NCBI GenBank assembly: GCA_001595885.1
Contig: LSSH01000024.1
Location: 1 to 7,059 of the forward strand
From: Candidatus Proteinoplasmatales archaeon SG8-5
GTDB taxonomy: Archaea > Thermoplasmatota > Thermoplasmata > SG8-5
DNA length: 7,059 nt
Direction: 5' to 3'
In this document: positions 1 through 6,307 of the stretch, piece after piece
Position numbering within the stretch: position 1 is the first letter of the stretch
How the letters are laid out: each line of letters opens with the position of its first letter
Position numbers and translations under genes: made by a program
The notes under the pieces: generated by a model
Seen by the model: only the letters and a program-made list of their open reading frames with translations
Databases searched by the model: none
Told to the model about the DNA's origin: nothing

Positions 1-2
1 CC

Positions 3-1832
3 GGTGTTTACACGGGCTCTGCCGACATCGTATACACGAGGGACGACAGTGACCTGACCATAACAGAGGCCAACCTGATCGTGGACTGGGAGGTGGACTT
101 CTCGTTCGCGGACGATGACCCGTTCGAGGACGGTAATCTGTACTCTGAGTTCCAGTGCCGTGCAACTGACGTGACGATCACAGACTCGGACGTCGGTGAC
201 CCGAACGTGACCAGACAGGTCGATGTTGTAGCTCCGTATGATAATTACATACAGAGCAGCTTCAGTGACAAGCTCATCGAGTTCCAGGTGACCATTGAGA
301 ACAACGGCAACATCCCGATATATAACTGCGAGTTCGTGATTGACCCGACCGGTTGGGACTATTTCAGGAACCCACGGTTCTTCTGGCCGGTTACAGCGGG
401 TCCGGATTACGACTCAATAGCAGTTCGTGGTGTTGACCTGGACGTAGGCGAAACAGTTACGTTCACCATCCAGGCCATTGTCTTGAAGGAGATCCCGATC
501 GGTGAGCACAGACTGATCATCGATTATGACGGATTCTACTTCAACGACGGCTCACTCGGCGACGCCACAGGTTTCCTGGGCATTAACGGCGGAAACGGTA
601 TGGTCGACGCGGCAGATGACCTAGAGATAGTCTTCAGCATCATGGTGACCGACGGTTATCTGGATGTGGCCATAAATGGAGCCATTACGGTTACCGGAGG
701 TGCAGATAAGCAGGACATCAGAGCAGAGGTGCTTAACGTTCCTGTTATCAACAATGAGGAATACGTGTTGATTGATATCATCGTGACTGCAGATTTCACC
801 GGTACGCCCTTCTACGAGCCTCTTTACCCTGACACGAGCCGGAACCAGGTAGGCCTTGTTGCCCTGAATGCTAATCGATTCACTCCAACACTTAGTTGGG
901 ACCCTGGTGAGACAGTAACCTTCGAGTTCCTTGTCGATACAGACCCGACCTATGCACCGGACAGATATCCGTTCACGATAACGATAACAGCGATTATCGA
1001 GGAGACGTTGGAAACGGTCACCTCGACCGTTACGTTCGCTGTTGAGCTAGACTTCACTGGATACGGACCTGGTATTGAGATCTCAGCCTTCACCGGCGAC
1101 GACAGCATCATACCTGGCGAATCGTTCGACCTGACAATTACCATTTTGAACTCGGGCGACGACAGCCTGAGGGACGTATGGCTCACATTCCCGGTAGACG
1201 ACACAGAGGAATACGATTGGGACCTTGAGCAGGAGTTCAAGGAGCAGTTCGACTGGACGGATGTCTTCACGAACTGGTTCGACGTTAGCGGACCCATCGA
1301 GATACCTGACGGCATGTTCTACACTGTCGAGGACCTGGACATAGACAATGTAAGGGAGATCGTTGAACTCAACCTGTACATGGACGGCGTTTACACACCA
1401 GTGGGTACAAGGATCGTCACAGTGCACATCATAGACCTCGGCCCTGGCATGTCCACGGACGTGACAGTGACATTCATTGCTGACAAGGACATGGTCAACG
1501 GCAAGCCATATACGATTCCGATAGACATCATAGGTATCGATCCGGATGGTAACAACTACGAAGTGACCAGGATCATCACAGTGATGACGTCTCTGCCAGG
1601 CACATCATACAACCCGGTAGAGCTCGACTGGTTCGACGCTGGCGTGAAGCTTCTTGCTCTGGTGCTCTTCTTCATCATCGTGTTAGCCATACTGTTGTGG
1701 GTATACAACAAGTTCAAGGGCGAGCCCGGTGAGGAAGAGGACGAGGACTTTGACTTCGAGGACGAGGAGCCGGCCTCATTCGAGTCGGCGCCGAAGACCG
1801 AAGAGAAGCCTGACGAACTGGTACCACCTTAG
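3..1832 (+). CDS. Large S-layer/CARDB-NEW3-like surface protein, C-terminally anchored (5' partial)
   Basis: The reading frame is open back to the left edge, so the true start lies outside the window; the GTG at 81 is only an internal codon. The visible 609 residues are rich in Asp, Glu, Thr and beta-branched residues and hold at least three beta-sandwich-like units. They lie at about residues 92-174, 236-346 and 371-526, each with phrases such as 'TIENNGN', 'DVGETVTFTI', 'DPGETVTFEF' and 'LTITILNSGDD' that are typical of COG1361/NEW3/CARDB-like domains. One hydrophobic helix (548-568) is followed by NKFKG and an acidic, proline-containing tail of about 40 residues. The rule that positive charge stays inside predicts repeats outside and tail in the cytoplasm. 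It is probably an envelope or S-layer-associated protein. Ligand and exact family are unknown; the surface location is well supported, the function is not. Confidence 0.8.
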   Translation, partial: GVYTGSADIVYTRDDSDLTITEANLIVDWEVDFSFADDDPFEDGNLYSEFQCRATDVTITDSDVGDPNVTRQVDVVAPYDNYIQSSFSDKLIEFQVTIENNGNIPIYNCEFVIDPTGWDYFRNPRFFWPVTAGPDYDSIAVRGVDLDVGETVTFTIQAIVLKEIPIGEHRLIIDYDGFYFNDGSLGDATGFLGINGGNGMVDAADDLEIVFSIMVTDGYLDVAINGAITVTGGADKQDIRAEVLNVPVINNEEYVLIDIIVTADFTGTPFYEPLYPDTSRNQVGLVALNANRFTPTLSWDPGETVTFEFLVDTDPTYAPDRYPFTITITAIIEETLETVTSTVTFAVELDFTGYGPGIEISAFTGDDSIIPGESFDLTITILNSGDDSLRDVWLTFPVDDTEEYDWDLEQEFKEQFDWTDVFTNWFDVSGPIEIPDGMFYTVEDLDIDNVREIVELNLYMDGVYTPVGTRIVTVHIIDLGPGMSTDVTVTFIADKDMVNGKPYTIPIDIIGIDPDGNNYEVTRIITVMTSLPGTSYNPVELDWFDAGVKLLALVLFFIIVLAILLWVYNKFKGEPGEEEDEDFDFEDEEPASFESAPKTEEKPDELVPP

Positions 1833-1844
1833 AACGTACATAAA

Positions 1845-1887
1845 TGGCCCTTCGGGGCCAACTCTTTTATTTTCTTTTCATTTTTCC
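1845..1887 (+). terminator. UUCG-capped hairpin plus T-rich tract
   Basis: Thirteen bases after the surface-protein stop, TGGCCC (1845-1850) and GGGCCA (1855-1860) form a perfect 6-bp stem closing a TTCG tetraloop, the very stable C(UUCG)G fold. Runs of T separated by single bases follow immediately to about 1887. Archaeal termination depends mainly on the T-rich tract, so the hairpin may add pausing or 3'-end stability. The element separates the surface-protein gene from the next promoter. Confidence 0.65.
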
Positions 1888-1907
1888 GCTTTCCAGCCTT
1901 GGCTCTA

Positions 1908-1916
1908 CCTATAGTT
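1908..1916 (+). promoter_or_regulatory. TATA-like box for the 3-TM envelope protein gene
   Basis: CCTATAGTT followed by further T residues lies about 34 bp upstream of the ATG at 1946. With a TATA-to-start distance of about 26 bp this gives a leader of only some 8 bases. No Shine-Dalgarno sequence precedes the ATG. The box is less canonical than the others in this window. Confidence 0.45.
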
Positions 1917-1945
1917 TTTTGTATTCCATCGCCTTCAGTACTCCA

Positions 1946-2638
1946 ATGGCCAAGAAGCGCAGGAAGCACCAGATGGAAAAGGAGGAGAAGGAGTACAAAC
2001 CTCCGGCCTTCGATAAGAAGGAGTTCATGGAGACCGAGATAAGCGTGGCCAAAGGTACCATTTTCGCGGTGGTCCTTGCCATCCCGGTCGCCATCGTGGC
2101 CTTCTTTTTAACGGGTTTCTCGGCCATTGTAGGGCTGGTCGTGGGGCTGGCAGGCATCGGTATCGTCTGGTTCCTTCTACCAATAATCGGAATCGAGGTC
2201 GCGGGCTTCAAGATCACACATTGGCTCGGGGTCATTTCCACCTACTTCTTCCTGTTCCTGGCGATTTGGGTGGTCCTCTGCAATCCGCCCTTCAGCGACA
2301 AGGCCTTGCCGGATATTGCGAATGTCAGGGTGAGCTGGGACGGCGGTGATTATCTGGATGTGGATGAGCTTGGGACCGGCAACAGTATCACAATACCAAC
2401 TACGAACGTCACGCAGATGCGCATACAGGCACAGGTCACCGACAACGTCGAGCTCAATGTCAATACCGTTGATATCCGCATGTACGATGGGACACCCCTG
2501 CCTATGAGCCAGAACGCTACGTTTGATTACATCTTCGAGCACACGGTCGCTGCACCCGCGGCCGGCATGTCATTCACGATATCGGCACAGGATACGAATG
2601 GTCACACCAACAGCTACACCTTCGCTGTTGTAACATAG
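1946..2638 (+). CDS. Membrane protein with three TM helices and an extracellular Ig-like domain
   Basis: I do not recognise a named family. The predicted 230-residue protein starts with a strongly basic, charged segment (MAKKRRKHQ, then a Lys/Glu stretch to about 32). Hydrophobic helices follow at about 37-55, 59-81 and 94-112. Residues 120-230 are a soluble, beta-rich domain resembling an Ig-like fold ('ANVRVSWDGG', 'TISAQDTNGHTNSYTF'), with N-glycosylation sequons at N154 (NVT) and N190 (NAT). The basic N terminus inside and three helices place this domain outside the cell. The frame extends upstream to 1844, but the ATG at 1946 is preferred: the longer version would run through the terminator hairpin and its T tract and add an unlikely N terminus. 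The neighbouring surface protein suggests an envelope role, which is inference. Confidence 0.75.
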   Translation: MAKKRRKHQMEKEEKEYKPPAFDKKEFMETEISVAKGTIFAVVLAIPVAIVAFFLTGFSAIVGLVVGLAGIGIVWFLLPIIGIEVAGFKITHWLGVISTYFFLFLAIWVVLCNPPFSDKALPDIANVRVSWDGGDYLDVDELGTGNSITIPTTNVTQMRIQAQVTDNVELNVNTVDIRMYDGTPLPMSQNATFDYIFEHTVAAPAAGMSFTISAQDTNGHTNSYTFAVVT

Positions 2639-2639
2639 T

Positions 2640-3977
2640 TCAGCGTTCCCAGGGCATCCTTTTATCAAGAAAAACGGAGATGGCCTCGAGTATCTGTGAA
2701 TCGTCAGGGACCTCGGGCCCTAAGACCTGGACGTCCTCCTTATACTTGTTCAGGTCCTTTCCTATATCGAGGGCGCTCATGTTCGATACGATCAGCTCCC
2801 TGGCGTTCGTGTGTTTCCTCTTGATGAACAGTAGCCACTGGCCGTTCTCGATGAATGGCTCGGAAAGGGCATCCGGATTATCTCGCCATTTGGCCAGGAA
2901 ATCGTCCGAGTTATCGTGGATCCACACCGGCGGGCCCCTGTGCAGCTGCGCATCCGGAAGCTCGAAGCTCTCAAGCTTGTGCAGGATGATTATCCTGTCA
3001 TCGATTACGTTCGACCACGAGCGGATGACGTTGAAGTCCCTCTGAACCAGGGCCTGGGTGAGGTTCCTCTCGAACTTGCGGACCTGGGGGAAAAGGATAT
3101 CATCTATCAGGTCAGGCGCTGGCAGGGTCAGGGCAAGAACCTGACCCTTCCCCTTCAGGCGGTCTTCAATCTCATCAACACTAAGCAACGGGACGGGCTT
3201 GGGGAAAAAGAACTCGGTCTTAGGAGCGGCCAGGTAAGCCCTGGCCGCCACTATGAACAACGAGAGGCTGTGCAATGACACCGCCGAGGCCATGTTGCGG
3301 TTCCCGTCCACGGGGTCGATGAAGACAATTGGCCCGTCGAACCTGGCCTTCTCATGTGATCCCATTGACAGGTACACGCCCCGCTTCCAGTGGCTGGCCG
3401 CCTCCAGGGCCTCGCGGAAGCCTCCGAAGCGAATGACCAGTATCTCGCACAAATATCCAGAGAAACCCTGGACCCTTGCCTCTGCGCTGTAGATGCCGAT
3501 GCCCTTCATAAAGGCCTTTAGCAGCCTGACGTCGTCCCTCTTCTCAGGGGCCAAGTGTTCCTTGACGTATTCTGTATGGAAGGGCGTGCGGTCGACGGCC
3601 GTCATCTTCTGAGTCGTGTCCTTGATCCTGTAGGCCGGGACTACGTCCACCTTCAGTCCGTTGAAATCGCCCCTGATGTACGGGTGCTCCGCATAGTGCT
3701 CGCGGCCGCCGATGGCCTCCTTGCCTACCCTCACCCCATATTCCTCCAGCTTCTCCCTGGGAACCTCTGGATCGAACAACAGGAACAGGTCTATGTCAGG
3801 GTTCTTCAGGTATGTGCCCTTGGCTATCGAGCCCACCAGAACGGGCTCGAAGGTGACCTCCTTTGCGATGCTGGTCGCTGTAACCCTCTTGACCAGTTCC
3901 CTGACCGTTGATTCTATGAGAGCCTCCTCTTCATGCGATGGCCTGAGCTTGGCCAGCATGTCCTCTTCCACTGACAT
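2640..3977 (-). CDS. cca: Archaeal class I CCA-adding enzyme (tRNA nucleotidyltransferase)
   Basis: This enzyme adds or repairs the 3' CCA end of tRNAs from CTP and ATP without a nucleic-acid template. The 445 residues match the usual archaeal length of about 440-450. The nucleotidyltransferase signature is intact: G49-S50, then NPDIDLFLLFD with metal-binding D61 and D63, and the third carboxylate D111 in 'LKVDVVPAYRI'. The following tRNA-NucT-like region includes 'VQGFSGYLCEILVIRFGGF' (169-187), and the C-terminal part has 'RGPPVWIHDN' (347-356). The ATG at 3977 is chosen although the frame is open to a GTG at 4043, because a TATA box lies about 28 bp upstream of 3977 and the added residues are not family-like. 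Its stop lies one base from that of the convergent envelope gene. Downstream of nop5 on the same strand, but with its own promoter. Confidence 0.95.
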   Translation of the reverse strand: MSVEEDMLAKLRPSHEEEALIESTVRELVKRVTATSIAKEVTFEPVLVGSIAKGTYLKNPDIDLFLLFDPEVPREKLEEYGVRVGKEAIGGREHYAEHPYIRGDFNGLKVDVVPAYRIKDTTQKMTAVDRTPFHTEYVKEHLAPEKRDDVRLLKAFMKGIGIYSAEARVQGFSGYLCEILVIRFGGFREALEAASHWKRGVYLSMGSHEKARFDGPIVFIDPVDGNRNMASAVSLHSLSLFIVAARAYLAAPKTEFFFPKPVPLLSVDEIEDRLKGKGQVLALTLPAPDLIDDILFPQVRKFERNLTQALVQRDFNVIRSWSNVIDDRIIILHKLESFELPDAQLHRGPPVWIHDNSDDFLAKWRDNPDALSEPFIENGQWLLFIKRKHTNARELIVSNMSALDIGKDLNKYKEDVQVLGPEVPDDSQILEAISVFLDKRMPWER

Positions 3978-4000
3978 GATGACCCAGTGTAGTCCCGGGC

Positions 4001-4014
4001 ATTTAAAAGCTTTT
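4001..4014 (-). promoter_or_regulatory. Promoter of cca (TATA box, leaderless start)
   Basis: On the minus strand CTTTTAAAT (complement of 4001-4009) is preceded by A/G-rich sequence (GGTAAAAG) that could act as a BRE. The box centre is about 28 bp from the ATG at 3977, which puts the predicted transcript start at or within a base or two of the start codon. AAAAGCTTTT at 4005-4014 is also a 10-bp palindrome overlapping the box. Confidence 0.65.
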
Positions 4015-4029
4015 ACCTTTTTTCCTCCC

Positions 4030-4046
4030 CACGTGCTTCGCACGTG
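4030..4046. repeat. Perfect inverted repeat CACGTGC-N3-GCACGTG upstream of cca
   Basis: Seven bases are repeated in inverse around a TTC spacer, with no mismatch. The element sits about 21 bp beyond the cca TATA box and about 90 bp beyond the nop5 stop. The sequence after it on the minus strand is purine-rich (GGGGAGGAAAAAAGG), not T-rich, so it does not look like a nop5 terminator. A binding site for a dimeric regulator upstream of the BRE is the preferred reading; a short RNA hairpin in a nop5 read-through transcript is the alternative. Confidence 0.5.
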
Positions 4047-4133
4047 ATTGGATGCGAACCGGTGCGTGTATTGAAATCTATGTTAAAAGGATTTGATAAA
4101 AACCAACCGAAGTGCAAACCTCAGAAACATTAA

Positions 4134-5174
4134 TCAGCGCTTTCTCCTGCCCTTCTCGGGCGGATTGGGATATTTCCTCTGGATGTCCTTGATGCGGGCG
4201 TCCAGCTCCTTCTGCAGCTCGTCGCCGATGAACCTGTTTCCGTGCCTGTCGACCTTGGCGGCAATGGAGATCTTGGAGGCCATCGTCCTGGCGATCTTGC
4301 CCCTCTGCCAGTACGGTGCCCTGTGAACGTGCGGGTGCTGGAACAGCACTCCGTGCTTCGGCGGCTTGGCCTTGTCCTTGATGTGCTTGAACATGGCCTT
4401 CTCGGCCCCGAGGAGCTGGATCGTGCTCGAAGGCAGCCGTGCAAGCCTGTCCAGACCTCCGGCCAGCGATATGAGCCTGGCGCCGATGAGGGGGCCTGCG
4501 ACGTGCGCCGTGTTCTTCGCCACCTGCTGCATCCTCGCCTGGACATAGGTTTCCATCTCCTCCTTGGTCTTGGCCGTCGCGTTCAGGGTGCTGGCCAGCT
4601 TCTTGATTGCCTCCGTATCCTCGGGTGATATGTCGGTGCCGATTGAATCCTCCAGCTCGACCTCGCCGGCCTTGATGATGGTTTCCCTGTCACCGTGCTC
4701 GGCTATGATCTCGGGATACTTCGCGTCGGGGACCAGTTTCTCCAGCTCGGGAAAGTTGAGGGCGTGCCACTCGTGAAGGCGCTCGGACATCAGGTTGATG
4801 GTCTTGGTCAGGTCGTCGATGGCCCGTATCGCCTGGAGTATCTGCTCGTCCGGTGTGCTGCTGGCCTTCATCTTTTGCCTGCCCAGGCTGACCATGGCCT
4901 CGCTCAGCAGGGTCTGGCTGAAACCGAAGTCCTCCGGTTCCAGCACAGGCTCCTCGAAGGGCACAAAGTCTCCGAGAAGTTCCAGCCGCTTCTCGCGCAC
5001 CAGGAGGTCGCCTTCCCCGGCTATCTCCTCCTCTTCCGGAAGTATCTGGCCTTCGTCGATGGCCCTGAGCCTGACCGCGATCTCGCCGGCGTTGCTGGGA
5101 AAGAGGGTCTTGTTGAACACCTGACCCTCGTCATCAAGGATGAACACGCCGAACCAGGTGGTAAAGAGTCTCAT
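4134..5174 (-). CDS. nop5: aNop5 (Nop56/58 homologue), C/D-box RNP core protein
   Basis: Nop5 bridges fibrillarin and the L7Ae-bound C/D guide RNA and is required for guide-directed 2'-O-methylation of rRNA and tRNA. The 346-residue product has the expected three parts. An N-terminal fibrillarin-binding domain (1 to about 100, starting MRLFTTWFG) is followed by a helical coiled-coil dimerisation region (about 105-225, with 'ERLHEWHALNFPEL' at 131-144). The C-terminal NOP domain carries the signatures 'GARLISLAGGLDRLARLPSS' (231-250), 'LLGAEKAMFKH' and 'PKHGVLFQHP', then 'HRAPYWQRGKIART' (284-297). It ends in a short basic tail, KGRRKR. The frame is open to 5261, inside mtnA, but residues before MRLF are not family-like and a TATA box fits the ATG at 5174. 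The stop of mtnA is 40 bp upstream. The partner fibrillarin gene is not next to it. Confidence 0.96.
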   Translation of the reverse strand: MRLFTTWFGVFILDDEGQVFNKTLFPSNAGEIAVRLRAIDEGQILPEEEEIAGEGDLLVREKRLELLGDFVPFEEPVLEPEDFGFSQTLLSEAMVSLGRQKMKASSTPDEQILQAIRAIDDLTKTINLMSERLHEWHALNFPELEKLVPDAKYPEIIAEHGDRETIIKAGEVELEDSIGTDISPEDTEAIKKLASTLNATAKTKEEMETYVQARMQQVAKNTAHVAGPLIGARLISLAGGLDRLARLPSSTIQLLGAEKAMFKHIKDKAKPPKHGVLFQHPHVHRAPYWQRGKIARTMASKISIAAKVDRHGNRFIGDELQKELDARIKDIQRKYPNPPEKGRRKR

Positions 5175-5196
5175 CGTCTGCCCCAAGCCCTGACAC

Positions 5197-5204
5197 ATTA
5201 AAAG
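5197..5204 (-). promoter_or_regulatory. Promoter of nop5 in the 40-bp gap after mtnA
   Basis: CTTTTAAT on the minus strand (complement of 5197-5204) with A-rich sequence upstream (AAAAAT) has its centre about 27 bp from the ATG at 5174. This predicts a leaderless mRNA beginning at the start codon. It lies between the mtnA stop (5215) and nop5, so nop5 can be transcribed on its own even if mtnA reads through. Confidence 0.6.
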
Positions 5205-5214
5205 ATTTTTCATG

Positions 5215-6222
5215 TCAGGTCGAGAGCTTCTGCCTGTCCAGCTCCTCCGGTTCGAGCACACCGACCTCAGTGATGACGCCGGTGATGTACCGGGCGGGTG
5301 TCACGTCGAAGGCCGGGTTCCTGGCCTTCACACCCTCCGGGCATATGCGCTCCTTTCCGACGTAAAATACCTCGTCCTGGCCCCTCTCCTCGATGGGAAT
5401 GTCCATGCCGGATTTGAGCGAGAAGTCGAAGGTGCTGACGGGCGCGGCCGTGTAAAAGGGGATGCCGTTCTCTTTGGCCAGCACCGCCTTTTCGTATGTG
5501 CCTATCTTGTTTGCGAAATCACCGTTCCCTGCAATTCTATCGGCCCCCACGATGACGATGTCTATCTCGCCCCTCTGCATGAGATGTCCCGCCGCGTTAT
5601 CCGCGATCACCGCGTGGTCGATGCCCTCCTGGACAAGCTCCCAGGAGGTGAGCGCTGCCCCCTGCAGCCTCGGTCTTGTCTCGTCCGCGAAGACGAAGAT
5701 GCTCTTGCCGCTTCGGTGGGCTGCCCTGATGGGGGAAAGGGCCGTGCCGTGGTCGATGGTGGCCAGTGCTCCGGCGTTGCAATGGGTCAGGACGTTTGCA
5801 CCCTCTTTGATCAAGGCATTGCCATGCTCGCCGATGAGACGGCACTTGTCCGCTATCCTGCTCACGTAAGCCTCGGCTTCGATCACCAGGTCCTTCCCCT
5901 GACCCGAGGCTTCGACCATACTGCCGACGGCATAGAACAGGTCGTATGCCGTGGGCCTGGTCCTCTTCAAGCGTTCGGCCGCCTCCTGAACGTCCGATCC
6001 TGTTATCTGGGCCAGAGCCATTCCGTAGGCTCCCGCGGCCCCGATGCTGGGCGCCCCGCGAACTGTCATGTCCTCGATGAAACGGGCCACCTCCTCCACC
6101 GTACCCGCGTCTATGAACTCGAACTTGTGGGGCAAGACCTTCTGGTCGATGAACCTGACCTTTTCGCCTTCCATCCAGAGGGCGCGGATGTCCATCCTCT
6201 CGCCGTTCTTGGTCACCTGCAT
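5215..6222 (-). CDS. mtnA: S-methyl-5-thioribose-1-phosphate isomerase (aIF2B-like isomerase family)
   Basis: The family converts 5-methylthioribose-1-phosphate to methylthioribulose-1-phosphate in methylthioadenosine salvage. The 335 residues match family length. Visible motifs are 'MTVRGAPSIG' (52-61), 'RPTAYDLFYAVGSM' (89-102), 'LTHCNAGALAT' with the catalytic cysteine C148, and 'FADETRPRLQGA' (178-189). 'DNAAGHLM', 'GADRIAGNGD' with the catalytic aspartate D228, 'NKIGTY' and 'NPAFDVTPARYITGVITEVG' follow. This argues for MtnA over eIF2B regulatory subunits; ribose-1,5-bisphosphate isomerase is a related alternative but less likely. The first ATG (6222) is used; M10 (ATG at 6195), just before 'DIRALWMEGEKVRFIDQ', is a credible shorter start. 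No other salvage gene is in view, so the pathway here, including an MTA or 5'-deoxynucleoside shunt to an isoprenoid or DHAP product, is open. Confidence 0.93.
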   Translation of the reverse strand: MQVTKNGERMDIRALWMEGEKVRFIDQKVLPHKFEFIDAGTVEEVARFIEDMTVRGAPSIGAAGAYGMALAQITGSDVQEAAERLKRTRPTAYDLFYAVGSMVEASGQGKDLVIEAEAYVSRIADKCRLIGEHGNALIKEGANVLTHCNAGALATIDHGTALSPIRAAHRSGKSIFVFADETRPRLQGAALTSWELVQEGIDHAVIADNAAGHLMQRGEIDIVIVGADRIAGNGDFANKIGTYEKAVLAKENGIPFYTAAPVSTFDFSLKSGMDIPIEERGQDEVFYVGKERICPEGVKARNPAFDVTPARYITGVITEVGVLEPEELDRQKLST

Positions 6223-6252
6223 GGGAACACCGGGACACCATCCCCTTCAACC

Positions 6253-6259
6253 CTATAAT
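6253..6259 (-). promoter_or_regulatory. TATA-like box for mtnA
   Basis: On the minus strand ATTATAG, in the context CGATTATAGGG, is centred about 34 bp upstream of the mtnA ATG at 6222. This predicts a leader of about 8 bases without a Shine-Dalgarno. It lies back to back with the promoter of the divergent nuclease-like gene, whose box is centred about 26 bp away. Confidence 0.5.
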
Positions 6260-6272
6260 CGTTACCGAATCG

Positions 6273-6286
6273 AAAGGTATTTATTA
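6273..6286 (+). promoter_or_regulatory. Promoter of the Cas4-like membrane nuclease gene (leaderless)
   Basis: TATTTATTA (6278-6286) preceded by CGAAAGG, which resembles a purine-rich BRE, is centred about 26-27 bp from the ATG at 6308. An in-frame TAG at 6293-6295 rules out a longer start, so box and start codon agree on a leaderless transcript. Confidence 0.65.
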
Positions 6287-6307
6287 GGTACGTAGGATAG
6301 ACCAGAC

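Noticed and set aside
1844..1945. Longer N terminus for the 3-TM protein, from 1844
   Set aside because: It would be encoded by the terminator hairpin, T tract and TATA-like box. The basic start at 1946 is a normal cytoplasmic N terminus.
3978..4043. Longer N terminus for the CCA-adding enzyme, from a GTG at 4043
   Set aside because: The start would fall inside the inverted repeat and upstream of the TATA box. The extra 22 residues do not resemble the family.
4047..4133. Possible tRNA or C/D-box RNA in the nop5-cca gap
   Set aside because: A GGTTCGCATCC stretch on the minus strand looks like a T loop, but flanking bases do not pair into a T stem and no acceptor stem is found. The ATGATGA near 3976 resembles a C box but has no CTGA D box at a suitable distance.
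4695..5201. Plus-strand open frame of 168 codons opposite nop5
   Set aside because: Antisense shadow of the conserved Nop5 coding sequence, with no domain-like composition.
5175..5261. Longer N terminus for Nop5, from 5261
   Set aside because: It would overlap the mtnA 3' end, read through the predicted promoter, and add residues unlike the usual MRLF-type Nop5 start.
5212..6258. Open frame of 348 codons on the plus strand opposite mtnA
   Set aside because: It is antisense to a clear MtnA with all motifs intact. Its translation is rich in Gly, Arg, His and Leu without any recognisable domain, as expected for a shadow frame in GC-rich coding DNA.
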